From Sulfitobacter pontiacus (GTDB lineage Bacteria > Pseudomonadota > Alphaproteobacteria > Rhodobacterales > Rhodobacteraceae): a DNA stretch of 64,000 nt. Of this stretch, positions 25,607-34,222 are shown piece after piece. Under the pieces are notes generated by a model. That model saw only the letters and a list, made by a program, of their open reading frames with translations, had not been told where the DNA came from and did not search any database. Every line of letters starts with the position of its first letter. The stretch's first letter is position 1. The stretch covers positions 1 to 64,000 of the forward strand of contig NZ_CP160851.1 of the NCBI RefSeq assembly GCF_040790665.1, in the 5' to 3' direction. Position numbers and translations under genes: made by a program.

Positions 25607-26370
25607 CCCTATTCGATCTGACCGGAAAGGTGGCGCTGTTGACCGGCGCCTCCAAGGGCATGGGGCTGGCGATGGCCAAGGGTCTGGCCGAGCATGGCGC
25701 GACAGTCGTCATCTCGGCCCGCAAGCAAGACCAGCTGGACGCCGCCGCCGCCGAGATCAACGCGCTTGGCAAGGGCAAAGCGTTCGGCGTCGCCTGCAAT
25801 GTTGGTTACAAAGAGCAGCTGCAAGCGCTGGTGGACGAGACCCACAAGCTGGCAGGCAAGATCGACATCGTGATCGGCAACGCGGGCGTGAACCCCTACT
25901 ATGGGCCCACGTCCGAGATCCCAGATGACGCCTATGAAAAGACGATGAACGCCAATGTGCTGTCCAATCTTTGGCTGGCACAGATGGTGGCCCCCGACAT
26001 GATCGAGAAAGGCGCCGGGTCGATGGCGTTCACCTCGTCCATCGGGGCGTTCAAACCGTCGGTCATGCTGGGCACCTATGGCATGTCCAAGCTGGCCCTG
26101 ATCGGCCTTGTGCGCAACCTGGCCGCCGAATTCGGGCCCAAGGGGCTGCGGTTCAACGCAATCTGCCCGGGTCTGGTGAAAACCGAATTCGCGCGCGAGC
26201 TGTGGGATAATCCCGATGTCGAGAAACGCATCAAGAACGAGATCCCGCTCCGCCGTCTTGGCGAGGCAGAGGATTTTGCGGGGCTCGCCGTGTTCCTCGC
26301 CTCTGATGCAAGCCGCTACATGACCGGTCAGGCGCTGACCGTTTGTGGCGGGTCGAACATGTGGACGTAA
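25603..26370 (+). CDS. Short-chain dehydrogenase/reductase
   Basis: A 255-residue classical SDR. It has the cofactor motif TGASKGMGLA, the NAG motif GNAGVNPYYG and the catalytic YGMSK. The pattern matches those SDRs found with ACAD11-like dehydrogenases, which reduce or oxidise hydroxyacyl intermediates. It overlaps the ACAD gene by ATGA and is followed 9 bases later by a second SDR. Substrate unknown. Confidence 0.9.
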   Translation: MTLFDLTGKVALLTGASKGMGLAMAKGLAEHGATVVISARKQDQLDAAAAEINALGKGKAFGVACNVGYKEQLQALVDETHKLAGKIDIVIGNAGVNPYYGPTSEIPDDAYEKTMNANVLSNLWLAQMVAPDMIEKGAGSMAFTSSIGAFKPSVMLGTYGMSKLALIGLVRNLAAEFGPKGLRFNAICPGLVKTEFARELWDNPDVEKRIKNEIPLRRLGEAEDFAGLAVFLASDASRYMTGQALTVCGGSNMWT

Positions 26371-26379
26371 GGGGCTGCT

Positions 26380-27171
26380 ATGGAACTGAAGGATAAAATC
26401 ATCGTCATCACCGGTGCCGCAAGCGGCATCGGCAAGGCGATGGCCATCCGCTTTGCCGCGGAAGGGGCCAAGAAAGTCGTCTGTGTCGACCTCAACAAAG
26501 AGGGCGCGCAGGCGGTTGCCGATGAAATCGACGGCGTGGCTTTCGGTGTGAATGTCGGTGTCGAGCAAGAGATCGCGGATATGATCGATGCCGTGGAAAA
26601 CGACATCGGCCCGATTGATCTGTTCTGCTCTAACGCAGGCATATTGATCGCGGGCGGCATGGAAGTGCCGAACGAAGACTGGCAGCGGATCTGGGATATC
26701 AACGTGATGGCCCATGTCTGGGCCGCCCGTCATCTGGTGCCGCGCATGACCGAACGCGGGGGCGGCTATCTGCTGAACACCGCGTCTGCGGCGGGGCTGC
26801 TGAACCAGGTCGGCTGCGCGCCTTACGGCGTGACCAAACACGCGGCTGTTGCTGTGGCCGAATGGCTGGCGATGTCCCATGGTGATGACGGGATCAAGGT
26901 GTCGGTGCTTTGCCCTCAGGCTGTCCGCAGCGAGATGACCCGCGGTCACGAGGATTCTGTCGCCGCGCTCGACGGTCTGCTTGAAGCGGAACCCGTGGCC
27001 GAAGCCTGCCTGGAAACCATCCGCAACGAGACGTTCCTTGTGCTGCCCCACCCGCAAGTGCTGGAGTATATGCGCAAGAAAACCGAGAATTACGATCGCT
27101 GGATCGGGGGCATGCGCAAGCTGCACCGGATGTATGGCGACCGCAGAAACCCGCAGGGGAATGTATCGTGA
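26380..27171 (+). CDS. Short-chain dehydrogenase/reductase
   Basis: A 263-residue classical SDR with TGAASGIGKA, SNAGI and catalytic YGVTK. It is only moderately like the SDR encoded just before it, so it is not a recent duplicate. The C-terminal extension (residues about 215-263) is rich in charged residues. Its stop overlaps the GTG start of the VOC gene. Role in the acyl-CoA operon unknown. Confidence 0.9.
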   Translation: MELKDKIIVITGAASGIGKAMAIRFAAEGAKKVVCVDLNKEGAQAVADEIDGVAFGVNVGVEQEIADMIDAVENDIGPIDLFCSNAGILIAGGMEVPNEDWQRIWDINVMAHVWAARHLVPRMTERGGGYLLNTASAAGLLNQVGCAPYGVTKHAAVAVAEWLAMSHGDDGIKVSVLCPQAVRSEMTRGHEDSVAALDGLLEAEPVAEACLETIRNETFLVLPHPQVLEYMRKKTENYDRWIGGMRKLHRMYGDRRNPQGNVS

Positions 27172-27539
27172 TCGGCTATACCACCGTGGGCACCAGCGAC
27201 ATGGCGCGGGCCAAGCAGTTCTATTGCGACCTGTTCGAAAGCAAGGGCGCCAAGGTGCTGATCGACAGCGGCCGGATCGCCATGATCGGCACCGGCCGCG
27301 GCACGCCCATGATCTCTGTCTGCGAACCCTTCAACAAAGAGGTCCCCACCCCCGGAAACGGGGTGATGGTCGCTTTTACCGCTGACAGCAAAGAGGAAGT
27401 GGACGAGATCTACGCCAAGGCGATCTCGCTTGGTGCGACAGACGAGGGCGCGCCGGGACAACGGATACCGGACCGTTTCTACGGGGCCTATGTCCGCGAC
27501 CTTGATGGCAACAAACTGTGCTTTTTCAAATTCGGTTAA
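27168..27539 (+). CDS. VOC-family (glyoxalase/dioxygenase-fold) protein
   Basis: A 123-residue single VOC module, IGYTTVGTSDMARAKQFYCDLF at the N-terminus and DRFYGAYVRDLDGNKLCFF at the C-terminus. Start is GTG 27168 (GTGA overlap with the SDR stop), with AGGGG 8 bases upstream. Family members are isomerases, lyases, dioxygenases or binding proteins; no residue here decides. It is the last gene of the rightward operon and converges with the amidohydrolase gene. Confidence 0.85.
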   Translation: MIGYTTVGTSDMARAKQFYCDLFESKGAKVLIDSGRIAMIGTGRGTPMISVCEPFNKEVPTPGNGVMVAFTADSKEEVDEIYAKAISLGATDEGAPGQRIPDRFYGAYVRDLDGNKLCFFKFG

Positions 27540-27560
27540 AGTGAAAGTCTGCCGTCCGCG

Positions 27561-28616
27561 CTACGCGGGCGGCAACCCATAGACGCGCCGCGCTGTGCCG
27601 GAGAAAAGCGCCTCTTGTGCTGCGTCGTCCAGATGCGCTGACATCTTCTTGAACGCGTTCCAGATCACCACATAGCTGACCGCCGTGCGATCCACGGGAA
27701 AGTTGCTTTCGAACATGCAGCGTTCGGGGCCGAAGACATCCAGCATATGCGCATACCATTTGCCCTGCGTCTCTACGATCTCGTCCGAGGACGGTGGCAG
27801 GTCGCGGTGCATGTAGCCGTAACCGTTGTCTGGCATGCATAGCCCGCCCAGCTTGGCCATCACATTGGGGCATTCCGCCAACTCAGACATATGATCTTTC
27901 CATGCGGCAAAGATATCGTCGCGTTTGCCTTCGAACCGTCCAACGCCCAAGGGTGTGCCGAAGTGGTCAAGGATCAGCGTGGTCTGTGGCACCGCGCGGG
28001 CAAGGTCCAGAAACTCTTGGTGTTGATGGTGGTAATGCCAGCTGTCCAGCGTCAGCCCACGCTCCCCCAGGATCGCGGCACCGCGGATGAAATCAGGGGC
28101 ACCGTATTGGTTTTCGACCCCACGTCCGGGGATCGCCAGATGCTGCGGTTCCGCATCGCGCGCGCCGGAGTTGCGGATACCCTTGAACAGCCCGTTCCCT
28201 GCGGCCTCATGCGCGTCGAGCGCGGCATGCAGCTGGTCGGGGGGCAGCACCAGTTCGGTCTGCGCGATGATGCCCGCGATCTGCGCCTGACCGCGCGGCA
28301 CCTGCGCCGCCATCTGCGCCACAGTGCGGGTCTCGCCCACCGATTGCAGATGCGCGGGCGCGTCGCGATCCCAATAGGACCGACATTCGATATAGACCGT
28401 CTGCACCACGTTATGCCCGGCCCCTGTGTCGCGCCAAAGCGCGTCCATCTCGTAGACGGCGGGGGCGTCGGGCGTGCCGTGACGCCAGAGGTGGTGGTGG
28501 GGGTCCACAATCTCGCGCTGCGGGTCGATTGCGGTCTCGGGGACCAGTCCCAGCCAGTCGTCGCGCAGTTCGATCCCCGGTCGCCAACCCGGATAGCGGC
28601 CCCCCGTCTGTGTCAT
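27561..28616 (-). CDS. Amidohydrolase-family TIM-barrel hydrolase (COG3618-like)
   Basis: A 351-residue metal-dependent hydrolase. DPHHHLWRHG near residue 37 supplies the HxH-type metal ligands, DSWHYHHQHQEFLDLA and ILDHFGTPLGVGRF supply the strand-end histidines, and CMFESNFPVD supplies the C-terminal Asp region. Relatives are lactonases and decarboxylases. It is coupled to the TesB gene by ATGA and ends the operon that begins with the serine hydrolase at 32655. Substrate unknown. Confidence 0.85.
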   Translation of the reverse strand: MTQTGGRYPGWRPGIELRDDWLGLVPETAIDPQREIVDPHHHLWRHGTPDAPAVYEMDALWRDTGAGHNVVQTVYIECRSYWDRDAPAHLQSVGETRTVAQMAAQVPRGQAQIAGIIAQTELVLPPDQLHAALDAHEAAGNGLFKGIRNSGARDAEPQHLAIPGRGVENQYGAPDFIRGAAILGERGLTLDSWHYHHQHQEFLDLARAVPQTTLILDHFGTPLGVGRFEGKRDDIFAAWKDHMSELAECPNVMAKLGGLCMPDNGYGYMHRDLPPSSDEIVETQGKWYAHMLDVFGPERCMFESNFPVDRTAVSYVVIWNAFKKMSAHLDDAAQEALFSGTARRVYGLPPA

Positions 28617-29491
28617 GAAGCAGCTTCTTTCTTTTTATAGGGGCGCATCAGCCCTTCTTGCGCCGTTGTCGCGGCAAGTTGGCCGTTCTGATTGTAGATC
28701 AGCCCGCGATTGAACCCGCGCGCGCCGCCAGTAAAGGGGGCGTCAAGTTCGTACAGATGCCAGTCAGAGAAATCGATCGGCGCGTGAAACCACATGGCGT
28801 GGTCAAGGCTGGCGGTCATGACCTGCCCCTGGAACCACGTCAGCCCGTGGGGCCGCAGCGACGAGCCGAGCAGGTTCATATCGGACGCATAGGCGAGCAG
28901 GCAGTGCTGCATGATCGGGGACTGCCCCTTTGCCGCCTCCATCCGGAACCAAAGATAGTTCTTGTCCGAGGTCTTCTCCGGTTCGAACAGATCGCGCGGG
29001 TCAACCTCGCGGATCTCAATAGGGCGTTCGCGCAGGAAATCGTCGCGGTGTTTGGGCGAGATTTTTTCGATATAGGGTTCGCGCAGGTCGGGACGGTCAA
29101 GCCAGTGTTCCGGCCCTTTTACGTCGGGCATCTTGTGCTGGTAATCCCAGCCATCTTCGGGCACGTGGAACGACGCTGAGAGGTTGAAGATCTGCTTGCC
29201 GTGCTGGATCGCGACGACCCGCCGCGTGGTAAAGCTGCCCCCGTCGCGGGCGCGGTCGACCTGATAGATCACCGGGATCGACGGGTCACCGGGACGGATG
29301 AAATAGGCATGCAGCGAATGGCACATCCGGTCCGGCACCGTGCGATAGGCGGCCATCAAAGCCTGCGCGATAACATGGCCGCCAAAGATGCGCGTGGTGG
29401 TTTCCCCGCCCGACCCGATGCCGCGGAACAAGTCGATCTCAAGCTGTTCGATATCCAGCAATTCAAGGAGTTGGCGGGCCACATCGGTCAT
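28613..29491 (-). CDS. tesB: Acyl-CoA thioesterase II (TesB-like)
   Basis: A 292-residue double-hotdog thioesterase. Family blocks include RIFGGHVIAQALMAAYRTVP, HSLHAYFIRPGDPSIPVIY and TWFQGQVMTASLDHAMWFHAP. The last contains the conserved Asp of the catalytic triad region. It frees CoA from acyl-CoA. It lies 6 bases after acetoacetate-CoA ligase; the pair would have opposing activities on different chains. Confidence 0.92.
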   Translation of the reverse strand: MTDVARQLLELLDIEQLEIDLFRGIGSGGETTTRIFGGHVIAQALMAAYRTVPDRMCHSLHAYFIRPGDPSIPVIYQVDRARDGGSFTTRRVVAIQHGKQIFNLSASFHVPEDGWDYQHKMPDVKGPEHWLDRPDLREPYIEKISPKHRDDFLRERPIEIREVDPRDLFEPEKTSDKNYLWFRMEAAKGQSPIMQHCLLAYASDMNLLGSSLRPHGLTWFQGQVMTASLDHAMWFHAPIDFSDWHLYELDAPFTGGARGFNRGLIYNQNGQLAATTAQEGLMRPYKKKEAAS

Positions 29492-29497
29492 CTGGGT

Positions 29498-31456
29498 TCA
29501 GTCCTTCTGGGTCGCACGCGCATTGGCGTAGGAGACATAAAAATCAAAGCTGTCCGGGTTGGCCATTGAATCCCTGTTCACCACCTTTTCCGGATCCTGC
29601 CCAAGCAATAGCTTTTTCACAGGAACCTCAAGCTTTTTGCCAGATAGGGTGCGGGGGATCTCGGCGACCTCGATGATCTCGTTCGGGATGAACCGCGCCG
29701 AGACGTTCTTGCGGATTGCCGCGTTGATCTTGTCCTTGAAGGCGTCATCAAAGGCGACGCCTTGGGCTGGCACCACAAAGAGCGGCATAAAGCTTTCGCG
29801 CCCCAGAAATTCGAGGTCGACAACAAGGCTGTCCATCACCTCGTCCAGCCCTTCGACGGCCTGATAGATTTCCGCACTGCCAAGGCGCAGACCCTTGCGG
29901 TTGATCGTGGCGTCAGAGCGGCCATAGATCACCGACCCGCCGTGTTCGTTGATCTCGATCCAGTCGCCGTGGCGCCAGATGCCGGGATAGGTGTCGAAAT
30001 AGCTGTCGTGCAGGCGGCTGCCATCATCGTCGCCCCAGAAGAACAGCGGCATCGACGGCAGCGGCTCGGTACAGACCAATTCGCCCACCCCGCCGGTCAG
30101 GTCATTGCCATCCTCGTCGAACGCACGCACCGCGTTGCCAAGCGCGCGGCACTGCATTTCACCTGCGCGCACCGGCATGCCGGGATGGCCCAGCACAAAG
30201 GCCCCCGCCAGATCGGTCCCGCCCGAGATGGGCGCCAGCCAGACGTCCTGCTTCACCTGTGCGTATATCCAGTCATAGGCATCAGAGCTCAGCGGTGATC
30301 CGGTCGAGCCGAGCGAGCGCAGCGCAGAAAGGTCGACCTCGTCGCGTGGGGTCAGCCCTGCCTTCATGCAGCCGCTAAAGAAAGCTGCGCCCGCGCCAAA
30401 GAAATCAAGCTTTTCATCCGCGACAAAGCGCCAGATCACGCCCATGTCAGGATAATTCGGCGCCCCGTCGAACATCGCGACCGTGGTGCCCTGCCCCAGT
30501 GCGGTGAATTGCGAGTTCCACATGATCCAGCCCGAGGATGTCAGCCAGCAATAGCGCCCGCCGCGCCGAAGATCATGGTGTAGAGATTGTTTTGCGGATT
30601 CCAGAATGATCCCGCCATGCCCGTGCACGATCGGCTTGGGGTTGCCGGTGGTGCCGGAGGAATAGACGATCCACAGCGGATGATCGAACGGGACTTGCGT
30701 GCTTTCATAGGGTGCGTCGCGATCCAGCAGGCTGTCCCACGCCATATGCCCCTTGGGCAGATCCCCGACAAAAGGCACCGTGACGCATTGCACCAGACTG
30801 GGCAGCGCCGCCTCTAGCCCTGCGAGGATCTCGCGGCGGTCCACGGTTTTGCCCGCGTGGACATAGCCGTCTTGCGCGATCAGCACCTTGGGTTCAATCT
30901 GCTTGAACCGGTCCAGAATGGCGACATGCCCCATATCGGGGGCGCAAAGCGACCAGATCGCGCCGATGCTTGCGGTGGCCAGAAAGGCGATCATCGCGGT
31001 TTCGGTATTGGGCAGCACGGCGACAACGCGGTCGCCTTTGGTCACGCCCATATCCCGCAGATGCGCGGCGACGCTTGCCACTTGTGCGCGCAGCTCGGAC
31101 CAGGACAGACGTTTGCGGCCAAAGGTTTCGGACTGCACGATCAGCGCATCGCCGTCAGGCTGGCTGTCCACATGCTTCATGATCTGGTCGGTGTAGTTCA
31201 GCATCGCGCCGGGGCACCATTCGGCACCGGGCATCTGACGCTTCGCCATGACGGTCGTGTAGGGCGCGCTGGCCTGTACGTCGAAATAGTCCCAGATCGC
31301 GGACCAGAACCCGTCAAGGTCGGTCACGCTCCACTCCCACATGGCGTTATAGTCGTCGAACGTCAGCCCGCGTTGGTCTTTCAGGAACCGTTCAAATTCC
31401 GCCATGGTCGAGGCATCGGCGCGCTCTTTTGTCGGGGTCCAAAGGATATCGTTCAT
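29498..31456 (-). CDS. Acetoacetate-CoA ligase
   Basis: A 652-residue AMP-forming ligase of the acetoacetyl-CoA synthetase type. It shows MWEWSVTDLDGFWSAIWDYF near the N-terminus, the YSSGTTGNPKPIVHGHGG P-loop, GGTDLAGAF and the catalytic-Lys tail IPRTLSGKKLEVPVKK. It activates acetoacetate or a similar 3-oxo acid. It overlaps the serine-hydrolase stop by ATGA. Confidence 0.93.
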   Translation of the reverse strand: MNDILWTPTKERADASTMAEFERFLKDQRGLTFDDYNAMWEWSVTDLDGFWSAIWDYFDVQASAPYTTVMAKRQMPGAEWCPGAMLNYTDQIMKHVDSQPDGDALIVQSETFGRKRLSWSELRAQVASVAAHLRDMGVTKGDRVVAVLPNTETAMIAFLATASIGAIWSLCAPDMGHVAILDRFKQIEPKVLIAQDGYVHAGKTVDRREILAGLEAALPSLVQCVTVPFVGDLPKGHMAWDSLLDRDAPYESTQVPFDHPLWIVYSSGTTGNPKPIVHGHGGIILESAKQSLHHDLRRGGRYCWLTSSGWIMWNSQFTALGQGTTVAMFDGAPNYPDMGVIWRFVADEKLDFFGAGAAFFSGCMKAGLTPRDEVDLSALRSLGSTGSPLSSDAYDWIYAQVKQDVWLAPISGGTDLAGAFVLGHPGMPVRAGEMQCRALGNAVRAFDEDGNDLTGGVGELVCTEPLPSMPLFFWGDDDGSRLHDSYFDTYPGIWRHGDWIEINEHGGSVIYGRSDATINRKGLRLGSAEIYQAVEGLDEVMDSLVVDLEFLGRESFMPLFVVPAQGVAFDDAFKDKINAAIRKNVSARFIPNEIIEVAEIPRTLSGKKLEVPVKKLLLGQDPEKVVNRDSMANPDSFDFYVSYANARATQKD

Positions 31457-32655
31457 GTCATCGCTCCGTGGATGAGGGCCTTGAGTTGGGGGCGCGCGGG
31501 GTACGAGCTGGACGGCGCAAGCTGCGTGAAGAATACGACAGACAGATCCAGCACCGGATCAATCCAGAAGAAGGTAGAGGCCATGCCGCCCCAGCTGAAA
31601 TCGCCTAGGCTGCTGGGAACGCGGACGCGACCGGGGTTCAGTACCACGGCACCGCCAAGGCCAAAGCCCATCCCTTCCATCGGTTGTTCGGCAAAGCTGG
31701 CAGGCCCCATCGACGCGATGTCACCGGGCAGATGATTGCGCATCATAAAGTCGAGCGTCTTTGGCGAGATCAGCCCCGCCCCACCGGTGCGCAGCATTTC
31801 GGCGAACTTGAGGTAATCATCAATGGTGCCCACCAGTCCGCCGCCGCCAGAATGCATCTGAGCGTTCAGGAAGGGGGAGGTGTCGGGTTTGTCCACGCAG
31901 CGCAGCACGGGCGTCTCTGGTTTGGCCGCGTTCATGCCATAGGCGCTGCCCGCCAGCGGGGTGTAAAGCGAGGCAAAGCGGTCAATGCCACCTGCGGGCA
32001 CGGAAAACCGCGTCTCGTCCATGCCAAGGGGGCCAAGGATTTCATCAACCAGAAACGTCTCTAGCGACTTGCCCGAAACGACCTCTATCACGCGGCCAAG
32101 CACGTCGATGCCCACGGAGTATTCCCAACGGGTGCCGGGGTGAAACGCCAGCGGCAATGCGGCGACGCGGTCGGTCATCTCTGCCAGCGATCCCTGATCG
32201 GCGCGGAACAGGATGTCGGCCTCGTCCATTGCCTTTGCCGTGATGCCGGGGTTGAACGGATAGCTCAGCCCCGAGGTATGGGTCAGCAGCTGGTGCAGTG
32301 TCGGCGTCTGGCAGGGTTCGGTCTGATCCGCCGCTGTCGCGCCGTCGATCAGGCAGCGCATATCGGCGAAAGCGGGGATGAAATCAGACACCGGCGCATC
32401 AAGGTGGAACAGCCCGCGTTCCGCCAACATCATGATGCCGACCGAGGTGACGGGTTTGGTCATCGAATAGATGCGGGCGATCGTGTCGCGTGTGAACGGC
32501 TGCCCGGTGTCCGTGTCGCGCTGGCCCTTGGCATCAAAGTAGACTTCTTGCCCGCCCTGCGCCACCAGCACCGAACACCCGGCAAACCGTTTGCGGTCCA
32601 CATAGGTCTGCATCCAGTCCCCGATGCGGCCCAGCTTATTTGTGTCGAACGCCAA
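31453..32655 (-). CDS. Serine hydrolase, class C beta-lactamase-like
   Basis: A 400-residue esterase/peptidase-type serine hydrolase. The SxxK motif is Ser64-Met-Thr-Lys67 (IYSMTKPVTS), the second motif is a YSV, and FFWIDPVLDLSVVFFTQL follows near the end. There is no signal peptide, so it is probably cytosolic and not a drug-resistance enzyme. The start is an unusual TTG at 32655, supported by GGAGG 8 bases upstream and no in-frame ATG nearby. It leads the operon with acetoacetate-CoA ligase, TesB and an amidohydrolase. Confidence 0.88.
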   Translation of the reverse strand: MAFDTNKLGRIGDWMQTYVDRKRFAGCSVLVAQGGQEVYFDAKGQRDTDTGQPFTRDTIARIYSMTKPVTSVGIMMLAERGLFHLDAPVSDFIPAFADMRCLIDGATAADQTEPCQTPTLHQLLTHTSGLSYPFNPGITAKAMDEADILFRADQGSLAEMTDRVAALPLAFHPGTRWEYSVGIDVLGRVIEVVSGKSLETFLVDEILGPLGMDETRFSVPAGGIDRFASLYTPLAGSAYGMNAAKPETPVLRCVDKPDTSPFLNAQMHSGGGGLVGTIDDYLKFAEMLRTGGAGLISPKTLDFMMRNHLPGDIASMGPASFAEQPMEGMGFGLGGAVVLNPGRVRVPSSLGDFSWGGMASTFFWIDPVLDLSVVFFTQLAPSSSYPARPQLKALIHGAMT

Positions 32656-32756
32656 AAAACTTTCCTCCCGAGCCGCGACCGCGCCTCAGGAGGATGAGGC
32701 CGCGGAACGCGACGATTTCAATAGATGATTTACTGATAATGGTCCGGTTTAGGTCA

Positions 32757-33461
32757 TCAGACCTCAAGCCATTCCTTGCGCACGTCATCACGCTGGCGCA
32801 ATTCAGCCGGCGTGCCCTCATAGACCACCTGACCATGCCCCATGACATAGACCCGATCCGCGATGTCCATCGCGATCGACAGTTTCTGTTCCACCAGCAG
32901 GGTAGAGATCCCGCGGTTGGCGATCTCTTTGAGCACCTCGGCGACCTTCTGCACCATCTGCGGGGACAGACCTTCGGTGGGTTCGTCGATCATGACCAGA
33001 TCGGGGTCGCCCATCAGCGTGCGACACATGGTCAACATCTGCTGTTCCCCCCCCGACAGAACCGAGGCTTCGACATCCGCGCGGCGATCAAGGTTTTCGA
33101 ACATGTCGAACATCGACTGCATTGACCAACGGCCCGCGCCATCCTTCTGCCCCGGCTTCAGACCCAGCGTCAGGTTCTGCCGCGTCGTGAGACCGGGAAA
33201 GATATCGCGGTTTTCGGGCACATAGCCGATCCCCATATTGGCGATCTGGAACGCTTTCTTGCCGCTGATCTCCTGCCCCTGAAACTTGACCGATCCTTTC
33301 GGTTCGACCTCGCCCATGATGGCCTTGCAGGTGGTAGACCGCCCCACCCCGTTGCGCCCCAGAAGCGCGACGATCTCGCCTTCTTTGACGTTCAGGTTCA
33401 CCCCCTGAAGGATGTGGGACTTGCCGTAGAAGGCGTGCATATCCGTGACTTCGAGCATCAT
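32757..33461 (-). CDS. livF: LIV-type ABC importer ATPase (LivF-like), second system
   Basis: A 234-residue ABC ATPase with signature LSGGEQQ and Walker B LVMIDEPTEGL. Its Walker A reads GRNGVGRST: the usual Lys is Arg41, confirmed in the DNA as CGG. All other motifs are intact. The ATG overlaps the livG stop. It is the last gene of the second LIV operon, which starts with the binding protein at 37838. Confidence 0.92.
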   Translation of the reverse strand: MMLEVTDMHAFYGKSHILQGVNLNVKEGEIVALLGRNGVGRSTTCKAIMGEVEPKGSVKFQGQEISGKKAFQIANMGIGYVPENRDIFPGLTTRQNLTLGLKPGQKDGAGRWSMQSMFDMFENLDRRADVEASVLSGGEQQMLTMCRTLMGDPDLVMIDEPTEGLSPQMVQKVAEVLKEIANRGISTLLVEQKLSIAMDIADRVYVMGHGQVVYEGTPAELRQRDDVRKEWLEV

Positions 33462-34222
33462 TAGTGTTCTGCCTCCAATGCGGCGCCCAGATAGGCTTCT
33501 TGTACGCGGGCGTCTGCACGCACCTCTTCGGGTTTTCCGGTGGCGATGATTTCGCCATAGACCAGCACCGAAATCCGGTCGGCGAGACCGAAGACCACGC
33601 TCATGTCATGTTCCACCATGATCAGCGTCTTGCCCGCGGTCACCTTGAGGATCAGGTCGGTGATATAGTCGGTTTCCGTATTGCTCATCCCCGCCGTCGG
33701 TTCGTCCAGCATGATGACATCGGCACCGCCCGCGATGGTGATCCCGATTTCAAGCGCGCGCTGTTCGGCGTAAGACAGGGTGCCCGCGGGCAGGTTGCGC
33801 CGTTCCAGCAGGTTGATCTGGTCAAGGATGCGGTCCGCGCCCTCGGTCAGTTCACGGGACCGGTTCACCAGATTCCAGAAGCTGTATTTATAGCCCTGCG
33901 ACCACAAGAGCGCACAGCGCACGTTTTCAAACACGCTCATCGCCGGAAAGATGTTGGTGATCTGGAACGAGCGGCTTAGCCCCTTGCGGTTGATCTGGAA
34001 GGGTTCGAGCCCGGCCAGATCCTCTCCGTGCAGCTTTACCGTTCCAGCCGAAGGCGCAAACCGTGCGGTGATCAGGTTGAACAGAGTCGATTTCCCCGCG
34101 CCGTTCGGCCCGATCACGGCGTGACGTTCCGCCTTGCCGATGCTCAGGTCGATGCCGCGGATGATCTCGGCCTTGCCAAAGCTTTTCTTGAGGCCAGTCA
34201 GTTCAAGTGCGGGTGTGCTCAT
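33461..34222 (-). CDS. livG: LIV-type ABC importer ATPase (LivG-like), second system
   Basis: A 253-residue ABC ATPase with normal Walker A GPNGAGKST, a TLSYAEQRALEI signature region and Walker B VIMLDEPTAGM. The C-terminal EEVRADARVQEAYLG is the LivG mark. It is coupled by ATGA to livM. It should supply the canonical nucleotide site opposite the LivF protein, whose Walker A Lys is Arg. Confidence 0.92.
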   Translation of the reverse strand: MSTPALELTGLKKSFGKAEIIRGIDLSIGKAERHAVIGPNGAGKSTLFNLITARFAPSAGTVKLHGEDLAGLEPFQINRKGLSRSFQITNIFPAMSVFENVRCALLWSQGYKYSFWNLVNRSRELTEGADRILDQINLLERRNLPAGTLSYAEQRALEIGITIAGGADVIMLDEPTAGMSNTETDYITDLILKVTAGKTLIMVEHDMSVVFGLADRISVLVYGEIIATGKPEEVRADARVQEAYLGAALEAEH

